From Anoplopoma fimbria (taxonomy: Eukaryota > Chordata > Actinopteri > Perciformes > Anoplopomatidae): a DNA stretch of 64,000 bases. A program made the translations under genes and the position numbers. The DNA is taken from positions 11,772,748 through 11,836,747 of the forward strand of contig NC_072464.1 of NCBI RefSeq assembly GCF_027596085.1, in the 5' to 3' direction. Below are positions 1 to 13,800 of the stretch, piece after piece. The notes beneath the pieces were generated by a model. It made no database searches. It saw only the letters and a list, made by a program, of their open reading frames with translations, and was not told the DNA's origin. The stretch's first letter is position 1. Each line of letters starts with the position of its first letter.

Positions 1-3000
1 GGTGGGAGACTGGAAGAGCAGGTAGGATTCAAGTAGAAATGCCAGGGTATCTCTGTACACTACAGTATTTTTAGTAATCATTCTCTGTAGGATTTCTGAT
101 GGACAAGCTGCAACATTTTATTGAAATACATACATTTTCACCTTCATTTAAGGACAGTATGCCAAATTCCAGTTTGCATTAAACAAGCTGCACTCTGTCA
201 AATGAATTCCAGATTCCTTCCTCACTTTAAAGCATTGGATATGTTAACTTTCAAATATTAGAAAATATAAATCAAGCTATTCTTATATATCAATATTTTA
301 TCAGTGAGTGATTTAACATTGAAAAACTCTGCACTGTGTGACTCACAATAGGCAGGCTGCTAGAAATACACCATGCAAATGGAGACATAAAAAGCCTGTT
401 GTGTTATGTCCAGAAGCATAGCGACGGGGCCTCCTGTAAGACCAAATCAAGGTTCCACAACCGATTGACATGTAGAATTCGAAGTGCTTCTTTTGGCAGC
501 AAAATTACTAGTTTCATGTAAAAGCATTAGAGAATGAATCCAGCACAAGATTTATAAAAACATCTTGTACTGAATTCATAACTTTAATGGGTGTATGGCC
601 ATGAAATACAATGCTGCACTCAAAAAATAATGTATTGTAAAACTGTCACCACACATAAATGTATTTTTACAGGAGCTATCAAAGACAGTACTTACAACAG
701 TAGACATATTTAATTTTCTTAAGAATTAATGCATTTTCAACATTTCTTTCATTTCTGAGCACTTCTGCAAAAAGTGTTTTAATTGGAAGAATGTCCACAA
801 ATGCATTATACTGAGGACCCAGCTTTGATGTATGAAGGTGAACAAATTATACACTATGTTCCAGATATTTTGCAGTAATTACATAGCTATATTTTATTGA
901 TTCTAAAATACTGTATATATGGATTTTGTCTCAGACAGGTTAACACTAGTTTTGAGATATCATCTCAAAAAGCATCTAGCCAGTTTTGATCTTTCTGTTA
1001 AACTGAAACATAACTGTGCTGCTAGATGTGCATTTCCTGAATTTCCTGTAAACACTGTGTATCTACCCACAGACTATGATATTGATAAACACAACACTCC
1101 TGGAAGAAATTTCATTAAATGTGGCACAAACATTTTGGTCCTGAGAAATTAATATGCTAATTATGACAATTTCACAAAAACAATAGGACCAAATTATGAA
1201 GTGATTACTTTTTGGATGTAAATTGCAACTTGACTGGTTGATGGAGGCAACTGTGAGGCAGTCATTCTAGTTTTATCATAGAATGCAGATATTCATCTGA
1301 AGAAAAGTGAGTTGTGGTGGAAAACTAACCTTTTTATCCTCCTAAGTTATGGCTGGTCACAGTTAAGGAGACTTTGTAGTAATTAATTCTGCAGGCCACT
1401 TCCCACGAGGGTCCTCACAGTTGATATCATCTCATCCACAGCTTCCTCTGTTAGTTATATGTTCCATAGTCTCTATTGTCTCCAAAAAAACTTGGTTTGC
1501 TTTTAAATGCACTCCTTTTCCCATCATTTTGCTCGAAGATATGAAACCGTAGCACTCTGTTTCAAGATTGCTGAAATTGAGACTACCACTGACATCACTG
1601 ACATCTAGGAGAGCATCCATCAATTTTCTGTGAGAGCAAACAGCAGTGGACGCGCTGAAACAGAGATTCTCTTTATCACAGAGAGAATGGCTCTGTGTAA
1701 CCTCTGCACAGCGCTGTATGAGCTTTATCAGCAAAAAGTAATGAACGCTCTGCATGTTGGGAGTATTAGAACCTCCCCTGTCCAGCATTTATGCATCATT
1801 ATCCTCTGTTTGCAGCTCTTGCAGCCATTCATCTGGACAGACCTCTTAATTACTAAGACGTGTTAAGGATTTGTGTGCTTTCATGATCATTTTAGTCATG
1901 ACATTTCACCTAATTTGTTCTTGTAAAATACGATCCCTCTCATGCTTTTTTCATAATTAGATTAAGCTGTCTTTTTTTTAACTAAATATATTAGTCACTC
2001 ATTTATACTGAACTCATCCATAATGTAATTATACATCTTATCACTTGAAAACAGAGCTTAGAATTATATCAAATATCCTACCCAACAGCTTACCCAACAC
2101 AGCCATAATTACATTGGTTTTATCAATTTAATATTACAGCAGACACATTGGGAAAATAACCTGACTGCTTTAAGATATTTTTTTGTTCATTTAGTTTTTT
2201 CTAAGGTGAACATTTTTAAATGAAATTAGTTTTGAAGTTGTCATTAAATCAGCATACACATCGCTCAGCACCAATGACTATATTCATTACCTACAACAAG
2301 CACAAATCATGCTTGGAGCTTTGCCTATTTAAAGAACTGCTCACTGTAGTCTTTCATTTACTTTAGTATTTAGAATTACTTATCCAACATCACAAGTCTT
2401 TCATACTGTCTGTGGTGCTGAAATATAAGGTAATATGATACCCTCTTAAGATAGCAAGACAATATGTGTGAGGGTAAAGCTAATTTAATCAGATCCCCAG
2501 AGGACATCTAACAGTTAACACTCACTGGTACCTGCTATTAAGACGTACTAATGAAAAATACTGAATTGTGATAAGAATAGAGAAATCAAGTCTTAAACAA
2601 GTGTGTTGCATGTAATCAATCAGAAGCAGTTTTAGACTGAATAAAGGATTGAAATATAGCATTTCTCTTGTGGCAAATGTGACCTTTACACTCCAGCTAA
2701 CATCAAGTGAGTTATAGTAGCTGCTGGCTGCAGCTAAAAATACATTTGTCTCAATCAGGTATACATTATGAAACAACTTTGTGCGTGTTCTACTGCCTTG
2801 CAAATGAGGCATATTTTTCACATTTTACTTTCTCTTGGTGTGCAAAAGCAGCTTTTGATATAGCTAACCAGATGTGATTTGGAGTGGTATCATGGAGAGT
2901 CATGCCATTTCGTTTCTCTGCTGCTGAAATTTGTCATTTTACCTGCATTGCTGAGCACTAATGACCACTTCAAGTCCATTACAGTTTTGTCTGGGCCAGT

Positions 3001-4503
3001 CTGATAAGTAACTATAATGTGAATGGCTCAGAGGGCAGAATTGATCTTTAAGTGGATATGTGTTCATGTGACCTAGCTACTGTGAATTGCTTTAAAATGA
3101 GAATCACTTTGTTTGAATTATACAGTTGATGATATGATGAAGAATGTAGAAGTGCTGTCATGCTAAATATTCTGTGTAAGGATAATAAATATACTGCTAT
3201 GACTGCAGCTATCAATTATTTTGATAATCGAGTATTCTGCCAATTATTCCATCAATTAATTAAGGAGCAATAGTAGATTTACAAAATAAAAATAAAAAGT
3301 CACTTATTTATATCCTTTTCATAAAAACCAACTGTAATGCAGATAGAAAAATGTCCAACTGGCTGGTCAGCATTCAGCACTATGTTTCTGTCAGGACTTG
3401 TCAGACACCAACACAGAACAGAAATGAGGGTCAATATTGGACTTAAATTTTTGTCCAGAAACACGGCCCCTAATAAAAACTGATCCGTCTGGTAGATGAG
3501 GGGTAAAGAGGCGACTGCTTGCTTACAAGTTCCCCATATCAACTTTATGAGGCGATAATTTGTCTATATTACGTTTACAGCTTTCCACTGTCTCCAAGTG
3601 ACTAAAAATAAACAATTAATCCTGCTTTGAAACTTTGGATGGGACATATTTTCTTATAATAGACAATAACAAAAAAAAGTAATATAATACACTTTCTGTA
3701 ACCTCCACCACCCTTTATGAGAACGGAGTCGCCTCTCTCTAGTCCTGATATATTTTTCACTTTGCAGTTAAATGTGCAGAGTTTTGAAGCCTATTTAAAT
3801 TTTAATCCTGGTCCTTGAAAGGGAGGACTTTCATTATGGATACCAGATGGTCAGGAATATTATCATCTCTTTCCAGTTTGCGGTGAGTCATAGAGGTCAT
3901 GTGGCAAACAACAAGTGGTGCCAATAAAGGTGAATGCAGAACCGCTGCAAACCTTACAGACAAACGGTATTGTGCAATTGTAATCATATCCATAATAAGG
4001 ATCATTTATTGTGTTTCATCTGAGCAACATTGCTCCGTATGGTCAGTGTACAGGAAATCTTCTGCAATATACATCCTTTATATCAACGTACAGACATTTA
4101 TTTGGGGTTTGCAGGTGCTATAGGGACAATACAGACCTCTTGCACTACAAACACAAAATATATTGCTTTCCAGAAATATATATGAGGAAGGCTCGGGATT
4201 GATAAAAAAGAAGTTTACTGGAGATAAAAATCAACATCAGAAGCCTTAATTGATTTGCTATTTTGGTATTTTCTGGTTGTCTGTGTATTTGGTGTCGGCA
4301 TCGCAATCAAGCAGACATCCTTTTTAAGCTGTGTTCTATCTTGCAATCAGACACAGTTAATATAATTTTGCTGCATTTTTATGTTAATCACAAATTGAGT
4401 TCCCTGTGTATCTTATCAATGTATGCCATGTACAGTATAATCTTTACCAACACAGTCACACAGAAGAACATAAGTAACACTTTTTCTTTTCTTCTTTACC
4501 CAG
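1..4503 (+). other. gpc6 intron 2 (3' part), no gene seen
   Basis: AT-rich, no exon-like coding segment in any frame. Short open frames here (for example 1432-1788) are antisense or random and have no recognisable family. One degraded dispersed repeat is annotated at about 3202-3275. Confidence 0.8.
3202..3275. repeat. degraded dispersed repeat (GATTATTTTGATAATCGA type)
   Basis: gactgcagctatcaattatt followed by ttgataatcgagtattctgc resembles a common vertebrate repeat rich in alternating ATTAATCGATTA words. The assignment is from memory of the family, not a search. Confidence 0.45.
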
Positions 4504-4895
4504 AATTCTTCCTGGAGCTACTGGAGAACACAGAGAGGTCCCTGAATGAGATGTTTGTGAGGACTTACGGCAAGCCTTACATGCAGAACTCAGAGGTCTT
4601 TGAGAACCTGTTCGCAGAGCTGAAGCGCTATTACACAGGAGGAAATGTTAACCTGGAGGAAATGCTTAATGACTTTTGGTCGCGGCTACTGGAGCGTATG
4701 TTCACGCTCCTCAACTCCCAGTACGTCATCACAGAGGACTATCTGGAGTGTATCAGCAAGTACACGGACCAGCTCAAGCCCTTTGGAGACGTGCCCAGGA
4801 AGCTCAAGGCTCAGGTTACTCGGGCATTCATTGCTGCACGCACATTTGTCCAAGGGCTCTCTGTTGGCCGGGAGGTGGCCCAGAGAGTGTCTAAG
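4504..4895 (+). CDS. gpc6: gpc6 exon 3 (first coding exon in window)
   Basis: The acceptor is tttacccag with the exon starting at 4504; the donor is aag|gtaaca. The exon opens in phase 1 (its first two bases complete a codon begun in the missing exon 2) and closes on a codon boundary, giving 130 full codons. It encodes the alpha-helical N-lobe of the glypican core: [18 protein letters not shown] near the start, [18 protein letters not shown] in the middle, and [15 protein letters not shown] near the end, with one conserved cysteine in YLECISKY. An open frame continues upstream of 4504 to 4263, but that part is intronic: it is hydrophobic, unlike any glypican, and interrupted by the splice acceptor. 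Confidence 0.96.
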
Positions 4896-7800
4896 GTAAC
4901 ATTGCTCACCACTTTATAGGTGATTATAAAACACCTAATCAACTGCTTGCTTCTGTCATTTTTAAACCTTAAACATAAACTATATTTAATTTGATTGCAC
5001 CCGCTGATTCTGTTGGAAAATAAATAAAATTTTCTAAAATTAAGACATGCTGTAAATCCTACACAGATTTTCACAAAGTCTTGTTTGGTGTTTCTGCAGC
5101 AAGGACACATTTCCCCCCTGGTTTTCCTGTGCAAACAAGTTCCTTCCAGACACTTTTCTGAATAATATGTGCTCTCATGGTGCTTGTCTTCAGGAAGCTT
5201 GAGGCTCTGGGCGGCTTGTTTTCAGGTTCTCTCTAAAAAACAATGTTGAAGTGTTTGTGGATTTCTCAGTAGAAATGCCCAGACAATGAAAAAGGAGAGA
5301 GAAGAAATGTTGTGCTATCACTGTTTATTGCTCGTTTTTCCTAATATTTGTTCACCCAGTATACAGAAGCCATAAATCATGATCTAGCCTTAGTATTCTG
5401 TTTGATGCGATGAAATCTTAATGCTGCATCTGCAGTATATCATACTGCTCTGGGAGCTTGCGTAGTTTTGATCATGTACCAAGTAAGATTAAAGGAAAGG
5501 CAAGAGGCTAAGGCTTGGATTTAGTCACACTGAACAACAACAGTGCTGTTTCTACTCGACTTCTTATGGGGTGAGAGAAGCCCTGATAAGCGCTATGCTG
5601 CAAATCCCCAACCACCCCGGTTTCTTCTCACTACTGTATTGATATTACTTTGATTGCAATAACAACTCTATATGTAATATTTATATACCTGCTTTACAGT
5701 ACATAAACAGAAGACTATGAAAATAGTGTCTGTCAATCATCAGAGTTATGATGAAGACCTTACTCTTATCTAAGAAATCCAAAATGTGATTTTCTTGTAG
5801 CCCCACTATGGTGAACTCGTTCAACTTTGAACATGTTCCCTTCAGGGTGTGGGTATCAGTTCCCTCCTCACCAGTAGTAGTGGTGAGGCTCATTTAGAAG
5901 CAGCCACAGAGGATGTGTTGTTAGTATGCGTTTACTGAGTTACACTTTGCGTTTTTCACAAGCCGGCATGTCCCAGCTTCGCCTCTTGACATTTCAGTGG
6001 GACCTGAGATCCAGGTCATGTGTCTGGGACTGCAGCCCTTTGATCCCCAGGGTATAAACTTATCATGAGGAATTGGGTGTGAGCAAAATGGAATAAGACA
6101 CCCTGCTAGAGGTATCTGTTGCACAGCGTCTCCAAGATGTGACATCCATGCTTATTGCTGCTGGGATATATGTATTGAATTAAAGTAGACGATGTAGTTC
6201 TTTATTGCTTTTCACAGCTTAGGAGACAAAACACAAAATGCGGCGGAGCTCTGATGAAGCAGAAAGCTTGTGTTTGGTGTTGCATCTCACAAACAGAGCT
6301 CATACTTATCCCAGATCATTACCCAAACAGTACATCTGCTTCTGTTTATCTGCAGTGATTAAAATCGTGTAGTCGTCCGCCTGATTATTGATGATGAGGA
6401 TATTTTAACTAACAACTTTATAACGTGAATGCACTCTCTGCAGTAAGACGACAATGAATTTGACAGAAACAAATGAGTAAACACTTTGTGCTGTCATAAA
6501 AAGTCACATTCATTAGAGTCACAGTGACTGTTAATGGGCTGCATCAACTTTGTTATAGGAAAATCTTATATATATTTCACAGTATGTGCCTTTCCACTGA
6601 AGGAATCCTTAAGTGTTTCAGTCACCTAATTGCATTTCTGTTTTCATAAAATACAACAGAAATAACTTGTTGATTTGTAAATTCTTGTATTGTTACTACT
6701 GTTGGTAATTATTCATTTGAAAAATGTAAAACTGAATATGTGAGGGAAGCTGACACAGACACTACACCATATATTAGTGGGGAGTTAATAATGTTTAATA
6801 TTTTTGATAAAATATAATTTATATGAACTCATATTTTCAAGGCTTCACCCTCTGAGTCGACTAATCTGTCTTTTTGGTTTTAGTCGACTGAGAGATTTTT
6901 CTGAATGACTTATTTCCAATCTGTGATAGATACAGGATTTAAAGTGCTTTTGTGTGATTCTTTGGGGGGAAAACTCAGTTTTATTAAATCAACTAATGAT
7001 TAGTCGACAAAATTGTATGAGTGTTGGTCAGCTTAGAATTTTTTGTCAGCCGTACATATTCTAAAAATAGCTCTTAATCACTCGTAATGATTCATAATGA
7101 AGGATTTTTTTAAAGTTACCAAATTTGAAATTAAAGAAAGAGTGCGGAACAGTTTCTGTTATGGCTGGCTTCTACTACTACTACTTCTAATAAATATAAT
7201 ATACTTCTATTTCCACTACTAATGATAGTGGTAATAATAGTTATAATATACTACAACTACTTATAATAATAATAATTTTAATAATAATAAAAATGATTAT
7301 TTCTCCTCATGACCTCTAAATCAGATGAGAACAGATCCCTGTCTATTTTGTAAGGCTGCCCTACACCTGTGTCAGGTATGATGGATGATTTCAGGAGCAT
7401 TGTTAGAATAGTCAGTGCCAAGTTAGTATGTGACAAGTCACACCAGTTGTCTGGGAGGTGATGTTCGAGGATGCATTTTGGTCAGGACAGATGTGTTTGA
7501 GCCTCTCTTGTAGTCTGACTCTGGAGCTACAAAAATACCTCAAGTCTTCTCTTTATGATACGTAGCACTGGGCTGAGAAAAAAGTATGGGTGCTTCTACA
7601 TCAAACATGAACAAATATCACCATGATTATGTCAGACCTGGATAAGGTCATCCATGTTTTTATCTCCTCCAGGCCTGACTACTGTAACTCACTTTATTCT
7701 GGTTTTACCAGGTGAAATATCCATGAGACAAAATGTTGCTTCCAGACTTTTCTCACATTCCTAGCGGATTGACCTTAATCTTTGCTGCACCTCACTTACC

Positions 7801-10800
7801 TTTCTGCTGTAGTATTGATTTTTAAGGCTGTATTGCTTGTTTTTTAAAGCTTTGCATGATCAGGCTCTTTAAGCATTTGAGTGGGTTCAGCATCTCTTGC
7901 GCATTCCAAAAGTGGCTTGGCCCTTGTTGTCCGGGCCTCTCAGTCCTTTAAAATATAAAAATATTTATTTTCTTTTATGTTATTGTCATGCCATTGTCAT
8001 TTTATGATTTTTTTAAACCACTTTTGGCTGTTGAATCCCCTGTTTTACTGCAAAATACTTGTAACCTTGTATTGAGAAACGTATTATAGAAAACGTTATT
8101 ACACTCAGATTCCATTCGCAGGGAAACTTTCAGCAAAGTGTACCTTTTTTAATTCACTTTATTTGGGCAATTGTCTTTAACTTTCCATAGTTAAGACTTG
8201 ATAAACTTACTTTTCGTAGATTGACTTAATTAATTAGAAATTAAAATATTTTTGAAGGCTACACGTCTCTAACCAGCTACTTTTTGTTTAACCACAGCAG
8301 CCATATATTTAGCTGTACGTAAATCATAGATAGCTCATCACCGCAGCAGAGAGGACAAGATTTGCGACAGAGTAGCGAAATACCATAATTACAAAGTCCC
8401 GCACAAGAACTACAGCCTATTTCATTACATTTCATATGGCTACTATTGTTCTATGCTCTGAGAACATAGGATGTTCTGCTTTAACTGTATTAACAGGAAT
8501 GGAAGCCTTGCATCCCTGTGTGATCCGGTTCATGGGTTTCCACCGAGACAGAAAAAATTACATTCCTCATACTGCTGCAAGAATGCAGATACATTCAGTT
8601 TTCATTTTGAATCCCAAACTCATTCATTGTGTTTGTGTGGCATGAGGTCATCAAGTAAAGAAACAAAATGTCCTGTGTCCATCTCCTCGTGCATGTGCAG
8701 AAATGTGACAGGAATTTCTCCTCTTCAGGGTCTTTACATACTTTCATTTAACAGAAGCCTTTGCCCAAATCAACTTACAATGAGTGCATTCATAGTCTGA
8801 AGTACTAGACATTTTCAAAAATTGGAAGTGCATTCCTTAAAAAAAAAAAAAGAACTACAGTAAGAGTGTCTCCAGCACTGCAGTACATTAGGCTTAGTGT
8901 CACATTTTTTTTATCTTTTTAATGAAAACAAGACATTATTATGTGCTTGCAAAGGCATGTCTGTGTGAAGCCTGAAAAAGTTGGTTTTCAGCCTGGAAGA
9001 TGCTTAATAAATTGCTTATTGGTGCCTCATGGAACACAGAAAAAAAGTCCATTAGCAGAGACCCAGGAGCTTTAATTTCAAACATCTTGACAGGACTCCA
9101 GGGTGCAAGCATTTGAGTTTTTAGGATAAGAATGTTGAGTGCAGCACCCTCATAAGAAATCACTGAATAACATCATCTTTATTAGGTCAGGCAGTCAAGT
9201 TTGTGTTTGCTGTTTGGATTGTCAGAATACAAGCTCATACGTTGCAAAACAGACAAACACTGATAAGATGTTGCACACACACAGACACATGTGACCTTAT
9301 TGTAATATGACCTTATTGTAATACGGCAGGGGACAGCTGGTTCAGCCAACGGATAGCTATTTCCTGTAGTGTGTTCCGCGGATATTCCCACACTATCACA
9401 ATACCTTCTCAATGAGACAGTTGGATGCATCTCTTTTTATACTCTGTCTAATCCCAGTAGTAATATTTATGCTCTCTTGTCTCTAGCATGTGTTATTTCT
9501 GGGGCTTTGTAATGCCTGCTGTGTGTGGTGACTCCATACCGCCCTATTTAAGCTCCACCTGTCACATATTAACATCATCTCATTGTTGTATGTGACGATG
9601 AGAAGAATGAATAACTAATATATAAAATCTCAACTGATGAGTGTGCAAATACAGAGTTGTCTTTATTAAATATTTGACATTCAAATGCAGGTTAAATCAT
9701 CTGTTAATGATCACAAACGCTGTGATTGACAGCGCTCACAAATGTTCAAAAGTCTTTGGTCAGCAAAACATCTCTCTTGTCTCTCTTTTGGCATTTCTGT
9801 CATTTGTGGTATGTGCAAATATTAAGTTAAAAGAAAATGGAAATTGAAAATTATTAATATCCTCCTGGAATTAATGCGATTAATAAATGACAGAGTGTGG
9901 TTCAAAATATCACCGATTTTGAAGGAGTTGTGCAGGTGCTCATGTCTACTGTCACATTCTTGTGTTCTTGCAGGTAAGCAGCACTCCAGCATGTATTCGG
10001 GCACAGACCAAGATGCTGTACTGCCCATTTTGTCAGGGCATGCCGGCAGTTAAACCCTGCAAGAACTACTGCCTGAATGTTGTGAAGGGCTGCCTGGCCA
10101 ATCAAGCTGATCTTGATCCGGAGTGGAACCTATACATTGGTAAGTCTTTTCAGGTGTCACTCCTGCTGTTTTTTTTACTTGGGTGCTGCTTTTCTGTTAT
10201 TTCCCATTAGACAAACCATTTTTTTCCAATGTAATTATGCCTGGGTGTATGGCTGCTACAATATGGTTAAATGATCAATGGATGTGGTGGATATGGGGAA
10301 AAGGCAAGCAGCCCTTTCACACTACAGGACTTTACTAGATTTGTAATTTGTATCACAAATATTGCTTGATTTGGTTCTAAACCTTTTGCCTGTTTTGCCC
10401 ATGAAAAACATGAAAACACCTTACTGTTTAAACATAGATTATTTGATCTGATGTTATGAGAGTTTTACTTTAACATCTGTCTGCATTTATGATTTTCGAG
10501 TTTCCCTCTCTTTGACTTTTTCTCTCTTTTTTTTTTACCTCCATCATGTTGGTTGTTATTTTTGGCCAAAGCAAGCTGAGCGCATGTGACTATAGTAAAA
10601 CATTTTACAATGGTTTTGTTCAAAATTACCTGATATGGTGACGTAAAACTATGGCTCATGTCAAAATGTTTCACTTGTAAGTCTGCAGGACTACAGAAAT
10701 AGGTGTGTAGTGTGGTATAGTCTATTAAAAGAGAGGTTACAGCTGGTTTTGTGCTCATGTTTTGAAAGCATCAGTTCCATCCACACACATTGGGCCCTCA

Positions 10801-13800
10801 GATAAGAGGCTGCTTTATTTGTCATTCTTCTATCAACGTTTTCTTGCATGAAAAGATTTTATTCATGGAATTCTTCTCTCCTGCTGGGCTAAATTGGGAC
10901 TTGTAATAGGGCAGAAGTGCACAGCGGGGAATGTCAAGTTTTGTGTGGAGAAGTTCAGTGGGAACTTGTTCAGCTCAGAGACGAGTACAAACATGAATGT
11001 AATATTTATATATTTATTTAATATTTCATAGAATGCCTAACACAGATGACTCCTGCTGTCATTTAGATGGAGACTTCCTGTAGGATGTAACTGTAGTGGT
11101 GACAGTGAAAACATGACTAGGCTGCTGTGAGAAACAGGAGAAAGAGCTCTGGTTGTTCATTACCAGGTTGCAGGAAATAAAACTTGTTCTTGGGCTTCAG
11201 GGTGGTGTGGTGGCTAGCACTGTCGCCTCACAGCAAGAGGAGCCCGGGTTTGATTCGAAGGCTAGACGTACCTTCTGTGTGGAATTTGCATGTCAACGGG
11301 TTCTAAGAACTAACATTTCATATAAAACAAAAAATGAAGTCATATTAAACCAAGTTTGGAACTAGTTGGTTGTTATAGCTGGCAGAGCGTTATCATGGGT
11401 CAGCGGTGTGTGTTCACATGTCAGTTGGCAAAAACGTTTGTGTTTGTTTCCGGATGAACTTGGTTAAGATTTAATTTATTCATTTCCTCTCCTCCTCCAT
11501 CTCATGATCTAACAAGGATTCTCCCAAAAATGATGCAAGCTCACTTTTGAGTGATCAAATCCCTGAACAATTTGATCACGGCCACATCAGCATTTTTCTT
11601 GACAAAAAAAACTAAACAATAGTTCTGGTATGTTTTGAGGTTGTGATGTTTCTGGAGGAGTTCAGGGTGCAGTTTCACATATACACGCAAGCCTTTTTTC
11701 ACCCCACCCTCATTCAGAGGAAAAGTATATCAAGGTCAGAGCCAATCAGAGACAGAGTAGGGGGCGGATCTTTTCAGAATGCGGGTAGGAAAAAAATAAA
11801 ACTATGACTACACACATATATTGATAATTAAAAATTCCATTGTGTGAAAAAACGTTTGCACTAAAGCGGCTGATTTCCCCATATAACGGGAGTACAACAA
11901 CATCACTTTTATTAATTAGAAAATTAAATGTAAAGTTTTGTCAAACTGAACACTAATAATTCAACCGTAATGATGGCAGAAAAGTCTGCCTCAGAGACAC
12001 CGTGTCCTAAATGAAAGTGTTACGTTACGTCATGTAACAAACCAAGAACGTACCTATCACCTGTGCTTTCAAGATCAGAGTGGAGACGTAGCCAAGATGG
12101 AGGAGTAGTACTTGCCCTCTTCCGACATTTGTGCTTTTAAGACTGGAAACACGTTTTATATTGTGATATTAAATTGAAATTACATATAATGTAGCCAACA
12201 GCAAGTGGGAAACGTTCAACTCTCAGGCAATCTCCCTCCAGTAGGCTGCCACCTTAATTAGGTTTTACTATTTTGTTGTACAAATATCTCCTAATTTTAA
12301 CTACCAGAATCAGGTGTTCCTCATGCATTGTGGTGCTTTTATAATAGAAACATGGTATCCGACAAAGGTTCAGCTCAAACTTGCGTCAAGCTGCACAGTC
12401 CTGCGTCACTCCTGACCAGTTAGGACACAGTGTTATGAACATAATGCACAAAAATAGTACACATATATCCAAAATAGTTCGAACGTCAGTTTTCCCTTAT
12501 CCTGGAGCAGCTTCTCTAAATTTGTGGCGCTCTATGTGAGAGCCATTGAGACAATATGCTGCAGCGAACCAGGACAATGAGCAGATCAAAGAGGGTGAGC
12601 TGTGAAGAGCCTCAAGGTGGAGGGTTGAGTCTCAGATTTGGTCAGCAGCGCTACCAATATTTTTACTTTACAACATCATTTAATTCAGTGTTATTATCAA
12701 AACTATCTCTCAATGGAGCTTTTAAAGTTTTATTTGATGTAGACTTTAAGGACAAAGGTGAGGAATCAGTTTCATCTGAAATGACCACAACAGAGATGTC
12801 TGTAAGAGGGCATAAAGGAAAACAAAAGCAGATCTTTTTATTTTCTCAGTGGATAATTTCTTTGTTTAATATCTAGTGAAGCATAAGACTTCTTGTTAAA
12901 GTTTATTTAGAGGTCAGGAATAGTTTTGCTTGTTTTGCAAAGCACCTGAAAACAAGCCTCTAACAGATTACTGCAATGATATAATTTAATATACTCTACC
13001 TCTATCCATGTTGTCTGACTTTCTGTAACCATACATTGCATGACAGACAGAATGGACAGCGGAGTATGTGGGTGTTGGGTGCTGTAGACGCAGGCAGTAA
13101 CTAATAGCGATGTGGAAGCAGATCTGTTTGAATGATCCATGGTGGCCTGAATGTCTCTGTGTTCAGCAAGCACAGGGACGAGCAGCTGCAGTGTGGTCGG
13201 ACAAAAGGGCGAGTTGTTAGGGAACTTTTCTTCTTAAAGGCGGGGGTGTAGTGGAGAGTAAACACACATTAATGAAGTTTACCAACCACTCAAAACCTGA
13301 AATATAAATACAAATACGAAGATTTCAGTGCCTTCAGTTCATTGCTGCCAAAGTATTCTAAAGATAGATGTTCTTGCAGTTTAAACCAAGTCGACAAATA
13401 CTGACATAGGCGGAACAGCTTGAGTTGAGTAAAGCAAGTTTAGCTTTAAAGCAGACCATGCTTTATGCAATGATCATTTTGATATATATTGATGGTATAT
13501 TCTGCAAATTTATTATAGAGTAATTTGAACAAACAAGCTTGACAAACCTCAGCAGCTTTTGTACTACTGATATATTTCACTGCATGTCCAAGTGAGCATT
13601 ATGAAAATGACCTAGAACATAATTACAGATTTTATTTTCTCACTCCAACTTCCTGCCAAAGAACACATTGATTGAGCATCCTCCATATGGTGTAAAAACG
13701 CAGACAGTACAAAGTTTTAATTAACTTGAAGATTATACTTGACATATGTTAAAGGAAAACAATTTAATAGCTTTACTTGGGCTTGTGAAAAGCTGTGCAT

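Larger units (their letters stand above)
4896..9973 (+). other. gpc6 intron 3
   Basis: 5.1 kb, no host gene. It holds a TCGACTAAT-type repeat (6853-7040), a trinucleotide-rich stretch (7171-7298), an L2-like LINE remnant (7585-8107) and a 16-bp tandem duplication at 9292-9323. Confidence 0.85.

Noticed and set aside
1432..1866. Opposing open frames of 118 and 78 codons in gpc6 intron 2
   Set aside because: No family resemblance, no flanking splice signals that join them to anything, and both strands are open over the same bases.
4263..4503. Upstream extension of the open frame into gpc6 exon 3
   Set aside because: A polypyrimidine tract and CAG acceptor precede the first glypican residue, and the extension has no similarity to glypican exon 2, so it is intron.
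11230..11260. Possible tRNA gene because of GGTTTGATTC
   Set aside because: Only a B-box-like word is present within a dispersed SINE-like repeat; no acceptor stem or cloverleaf can be formed.
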